Below, in pieces: positions 6,141 to 8,263 of a stretch of DNA of 8,263 nucleotides. Below the pieces are notes generated by a model. The model was not told the origin of the DNA and ran no database searches. It was given only the letters and a program-made list of their open reading frames with translations. Position 1 is the first letter of the stretch. The number at the start of each line of letters is the position of its first letter. The position numbers and the translations under genes were made by a program. The DNA is from Burkholderiales bacterium. GTDB taxonomy: Bacteria > Pseudomonadota > Gammaproteobacteria > Burkholderiales > Usitatibacteraceae. The stretch covers positions 1 to 8,263 of the forward strand of contig JACMOJ010000426.1 in assembly GCA_014378085.1 (NCBI GenBank), read 5' to 3'.

Positions 6141-6575
6141 CTAACCCCGCCACATCCGGTAAACACTTTTGAACCGTTTATCTTCAACCAACCCGTAATC
6201 ACCCGGCGCGTATTGCAATAGCCAATCGCCCGCATTGCCCCGCAAGAGATCCCCACCCGCCCTTCTCTCAATGGCAAACGGCTCGTCGATCTGCCGCGCC
6301 CAAACGGCAACGGCTCGCGCGCGATAGGCACCATCCTGCCCCATCACCAGCGACGCGACCGGTTCGTACTTCTCCTCAAACCGCGACCCAACAACACTCC
6401 ACTTGTCGCCGGTCGATCCCGTCACCAATGCATCGGCGCGTTGATAGTGGTTCGGCCCTTCGCGGCTTTGAATGACGCCATCCGCCACAGCAAACATTAC
6501 CGTCACGACTTCGTCCTTAACGTAGCGGGCGGCGAGCGGGTCCGCATCGAGCAGAAGATTTTTGAATTCGCGCAT
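6141..6575 (-). CDS. PGDYG domain protein (function unknown)
   Basis: This 144-residue soluble protein carries the diagnostic APGDYGLVEDKRFKSVYRMW at 123-142, which defines the PGDYG family (Pfam PF14083, recalled). The family has no established biochemical function. There is no signal peptide or membrane segment, so it is probably cytoplasmic. The ATG at 6575 has no good Shine-Dalgarno; GGA is 12 nt away, but a TAAAGT hexamer ends 6 nt upstream, suggesting a leaderless start. It converges on mqsA with a 72-bp gap and diverges from the DUF6644-like gene across 58 bp, so it is a single-gene unit. Length and composition look normal, and no damage is seen. Confidence 0.82.
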   Translation of the reverse strand: MREFKNLLLDADPLAARYVKDEVVTVMFAVADGVIQSREGPNHYQRADALVTGSTGDKWSVVGSRFEEKYEPVASLVMGQDGAYRARAVAVWARQIDEPFAIERRAGGDLLRGNAGDWLLQYAPGDYGLVEDKRFKSVYRMWRG

Positions 6576-6581
6576 TGTCGT

Positions 6582-6587
6582 ACTTTA
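6582..6587 (-). promoter_or_regulatory. Candidate -10 box for the PGDYG gene
   Basis: TAAAGT (4 of 6 matches to TATAAT) on the minus strand, then ACGACA and the ATG at 6575. No convincing -35 was found. The 58-bp divergent spacer must hold promoters for both neighbouring genes. Confidence 0.25.
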
Positions 6588-6621
6588 TCCGACACATCGA
6601 ATTGCATCACCTGTCGCGTGC

Positions 6622-6627
6622 GAAAAT
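6622..6627 (+). promoter_or_regulatory. Candidate -10 box for the DUF6644-like gene
   Basis: GAAAAT is followed by CGGCGC and the ATG at 6634, the same 6-nt gap as at the other SD-less starts. TTGCAT at 6602-6607 could be a -35 (4 of 6), but the spacer is only 14 nt. Confidence 0.25.
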
Positions 6628-6633
6628 CGGCGC

Positions 6634-7221
6634 ATGACAACCTTCATTCTTTCAAAGCTCCTTCTACTCCTCGCGGTCGTGTGTGCGGCAATCACTGCTG
6701 GCGACGCCTCCGCATCCGCTGTTTTGGCTGGCGCGACCACCACCGGTGCAGCGACCGTCGGGACTGCCCTCACGCCACTCGTCGCACTCAGCCAGTGGGC
6801 TCCCATCGTTTGGCTCAAAACCACCCCGGTTGTTTACCCGATTCTTGAGATTGGCCACATCGTTGGCATCGCGCTGGTGTTCGGAACACTGTGGGTCATC
6901 GACTTACGCATCTTGGGGCGCATGCAAATGTTTGATGTTAACCAGTTGGCCAAGCACATCTTGCCGTGGACCATCGCTGGGTTCTTACTCGCCGCGATGA
7001 CAGGTTTGACCATGTTTGTCAGTCGTATTAGTGATTTGATTGCCAACCCGGCATTCGTGCTAAAAATCGGTCTGCTATTTGCCGCCGGCACAAATGCGGC
7101 GATATTACATGCCCGCGGCGCGATCAATTGTGAAAGTGGTCTAACTCGTGCCCAAGCCGTTTTGTCCATCCTGATTTGGCTCGCCGTCATTGTCTGCGGA
7201 CGCTGGATCGCATACCTCTAG
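6634..7221 (+). CDS. DUF6644-like integral membrane protein
   Basis: This 195-residue inner-membrane protein is of unknown function. It has a hydrophobic N-terminal segment (4-21), an Ala/Thr-rich linker (23-48) and four further membrane helices at about 68-94, 106-130, 141-160 and 173-195. Recognisable patterns are YPILEIGHIVGIALVFGTLW (68-87), HILPWTIAGF (108-117) and KIGLLFAAGTNAAILH (144-159). The only three histidines (75, 108, 159) each lie in or beside a helix, which would suit heme or metal binding, though that is inference. The ATG at 6634 is preferred over the frame opening at 6562 because it begins the first membrane segment and follows a -10-like hexamer. The stop codon TAG overlaps the Shine-Dalgarno of the next gene, so the two are translated as one operon. 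Confidence 0.82.
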   Translation: MTTFILSKLLLLLAVVCAAITAGDASASAVLAGATTTGAATVGTALTPLVALSQWAPIVWLKTTPVVYPILEIGHIVGIALVFGTLWVIDLRILGRMQMFDVNQLAKHILPWTIAGFLLAAMTGLTMFVSRISDLIANPAFVLKIGLLFAAGTNAAILHARGAINCESGLTRAQAVLSILIWLAVIVCGRWIAYL

Positions 7222-7224
7222 GAA
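7220..7224 (+). promoter_or_regulatory. Ribosome-binding site overlapping a stop codon
   Basis: AGGAA begins inside the TAG stop of the DUF6644-like gene and lies 5 nt before the ATG at 7230. A ribosome finishing the first gene is thus placed to start the second, which supports translational coupling. Confidence 0.65.
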
Positions 7225-7229
7225 CGTTT

Positions 7230-7706
7230 ATGAACCGTCGCATATTTGTTTCGTCCGTTTCCGCCGTCTCTGCTATCGCACTTAGCCAACGTGCGTTCGC
7301 CCACCACGGTTGGTCGAGTTTTGATGAGACGCGCCCTATCTACTTGGTTGGCACCGTCAAAAGTATGAAGTGGCAAAACCCGCATGTGGAACTGGTGGTG
7401 ACCATGAAGCCCGACGCAAAGTTGCCCGCGGATCTCGGCAAACGCACCGCTCCGCCGCAAACTACCCCAGTGGACGGGGCAAAGATTTTGGCGAATGCCG
7501 CGCTGCCCACCAAGCGCGGAGACTGGACACTGGAGTTGTCACCGATGACGCGTATTGAAGCTTGGAAGGTCGCGCAACCGAAGATTGGCGACACCATCGA
7601 AGCGGTGGCCTACACATTCAAGGATGAAAAAGGCGCGGCGATTGCACGGGTTGAATATTTGATGGTGGGTGACAAACTGTACGGCCTGCGGTCGATGCCC
7701 GCCTAA
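7230..7706 (+). CDS. DUF6152-like exported protein
   Basis: This 158-residue periplasmic protein is of unknown function. The N-terminus has a Tat-like NRRIFV (2-7), a hydrophobic stretch (8-18) and cleavage after AFA (22-24), so the mature chain starts HHGWSSFD. Family-like patterns are HHGWSSFDETRPIYLVGTV (25-43) and MKWQNPHVEL (46-55). The only histidines are 25, 26 and 52, so the mature N-terminal His could join His52 in a metal site; this is inference. The ATG at 7230 is chosen over the frame opening at 7176 because of the AGGAA site and the signal peptide. It is the second gene of a coupled pair with the membrane protein upstream, which suggests the two act together across the inner membrane. 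Confidence 0.82.
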   Translation: MNRRIFVSSVSAVSAIALSQRAFAHHGWSSFDETRPIYLVGTVKSMKWQNPHVELVVTMKPDAKLPADLGKRTAPPQTTPVDGAKILANAALPTKRGDWTLELSPMTRIEAWKVAQPKIGDTIEAVAYTFKDEKGAAIARVEYLMVGDKLYGLRSMPA

Positions 7707-7816
7707 CCTACATTGATCGCGGAACTGTTTGGTGCGATTTCCCGTTGCGTTATCGTCACTGTTAGACTGGATTAGATGTTTACAGTCAAACGCGCGCATC
7801 ATTTATAGCAGGTCGG

Positions 7817-7844
7817 AACGTGCGAATTTTCGAGCGTTGTTTTC
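7817..7844 (+). terminator. Candidate terminator of the DUF6644/DUF6152-like unit
   Basis: AACGTGCGAA (7817-7826) pairs with TTCGAGCGTT (7829-7838), with one mismatch and one wobble, and is followed by GTTTTC. It lies 110 nt after the DUF6152-like stop and just before the CheB-like fragment. The central loop is tight and the T-run short, so efficiency is doubtful. Confidence 0.35.
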
Positions 7845-7927
7845 ATGGCACCGAGAAAACCTAAAACAAGCCACCCCGACAGCGCATCCGCCAACTTGGT
7901 GAGATCGCGTCGCCATGAATTTGCCCC

Positions 7928-8176
7928 ATGGCAGCCGTGGATCACGTGAAGGACGCGGCGAACATTGCGAGCGTGGCGAGCGGTGTGAACGTGGCGAGCG
8001 GTGTGAACGTGGCGAGCGGTGTGAGCGTGGCGAGCGGTGTGAAGGTTAGCGCCTCGTTCAACGCGGCCTTCCCGATTGTCGGTATCGGCGCTTCCGCCGG
8101 CGGGTTAGAGGCCCTCGAGGTTTTTTTCAATGCCTGCCCACCGGATACCGGCATCCAACTTGCCGCGAAGCTTTAA
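7928..8176 (+). pseudogene. Truncated CheB-type methylesterase N-terminus (CheB or CheB-CheR fusion fragment)
   Basis: CheB removes methyl groups from chemoreceptor glutamates. The frame from the ATG at 7928 encodes 82 residues: a linker with VASGVN-type repeats (about 16-39), then FPIVGIGASAGGLEALEVFF (48-67), the start of a CheB_methylest domain including the nucleophile Ser of GASAGG, then NACPPDTGI. Homology ends there and the frame stops six codons later (QLAAKL). The catalytic His and Asp and any CheR or PAS parts are absent, and no continuation is seen in any plus frame to the window end. Low-complexity leaders are common in CheB-CheR fusions. The ATG lacks a Shine-Dalgarno. An upstream frame from 7845 (MAPRKPKTSHPDSASANLVR) could be the original N-terminus separated by a frameshift. 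The fragment cannot be an active enzyme. Confidence 0.8.
7973..8044 (+). repeat. 18-bp tandem repeat, four units, in the CheB-like fragment
   Basis: Units at 7973-7990, 7991-8008, 8009-8026 and 8027-8044 read GTGGCGAGCGGTGTGA plus two variable bases. They encode VASGVN, VASGVN, VASGVS and VASGVK. The period is a multiple of three, so copy-number change preserves the frame. A partial unit (GTGGCGAGC-like, coding IAS) precedes the array. Confidence 0.95.
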
Positions 8177-8263
8177 CCGACACGACCTATATAAAACCAG
8201 AAGAATAATGGACCTGCGTTTTCACCTTGTGCAGCCGCACAAAAATTATATTGGACTGTGATA
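8177..8263. other. Right-edge sequence without a recognisable gene
   Basis: This A/T-richer stretch follows the break in the CheB-like fragment. A plus frame is open from about 8151 to a TGA near 8259 (including MDLRFHLVQPHKNYIGL), and a minus frame is open from the edge to 8173. Neither has recognisable sequence. The base composition differs from the preceding CheB region, as expected beyond a rearrangement junction. Confidence 0.4.

Noticed and set aside
7973..8044. Possible CRISPR-like array
   Set aside because: The 18-bp units are directly adjacent with no spacers; it is a coding minisatellite.
8173..8262. Minus-strand frame open from the right edge (about 29 codons)
   Set aside because: It is too short, has no recognisable residues, and its stop lies in the CheB break region; it cannot be judged without more sequence.

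Overview
The window looks like an accessory stretch of a betaproteobacterial chromosome, probably Burkholderiales or a related order. This rests on the protein families (a Burkholderiales-style chemoreceptor, DUF2189, PGDYG, a DUF6644-like/DUF6152-like pair) and moderate-to-high GC. It is an inference from remembered families, not a search result. No tRNA, rRNA, CRISPR array or intact transposase was seen.

Layout. The left edge (1-104, minus) holds the first 34 codons of an unidentified gene that opens with a 12-bp minisatellite encoding Pro-Ile-Ala-Ala units. A 275-bp spacer with two perfect hairpins and one copy of a dispersed repeat follows. Next is a complete methyl-accepting chemotaxis protein (380-2386, minus), which seems to have lost a Lys/Ala-rich C-terminal tail through a frameshift. 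The 558-bp gap 2387-2944 holds the MCP ribosome-binding site, a second repeat copy (2667-2755) and a small ORF that runs into it. Then come a peptide/nickel-type ABC solute-binding protein (2945-4534, minus) and, 61 bp upstream of it, a DUF2189 membrane protein (4596-5441, minus), possibly in one transcript.

On the plus strand, 5545-6068 holds a degraded mqsRA toxin-antitoxin locus. Only the last 30 or so codons of the MqsR toxin survive, followed by a full-length MqsA antitoxin. Converging on it is a PGDYG-family gene (6141-6575, minus). Divergent from that is a tight two-gene unit (6634-7706, plus): a DUF6644-like membrane protein and a DUF6152-like exported protein whose predicted mature N-terminus is His-His. 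A hairpin with a T-rich tail (7817-7844) may end this unit. At the right edge, 7928-8176 is a broken CheB-type methylesterase N-terminus carrying an in-frame 18-bp tandem repeat.

Themes. Several genes look eroded: toxin remnant, CheB fragment, MCP tail. Two repeat copies in direct orientation flank the chemoreceptor. Two putative N-terminal linkers contain in-frame minisatellites. Translation starts fall into two classes: Shine-Dalgarno starts (MCP, solute-binding protein, DUF6152-like) and starts with no clear SD but a -10-like hexamer 6-8 nt upstream, suggesting leaderless mRNAs. No complete undescribed multi-gene system is evident. The best candidates for new biology are the DUF6644/DUF6152 pair and the dispersed repeat family.
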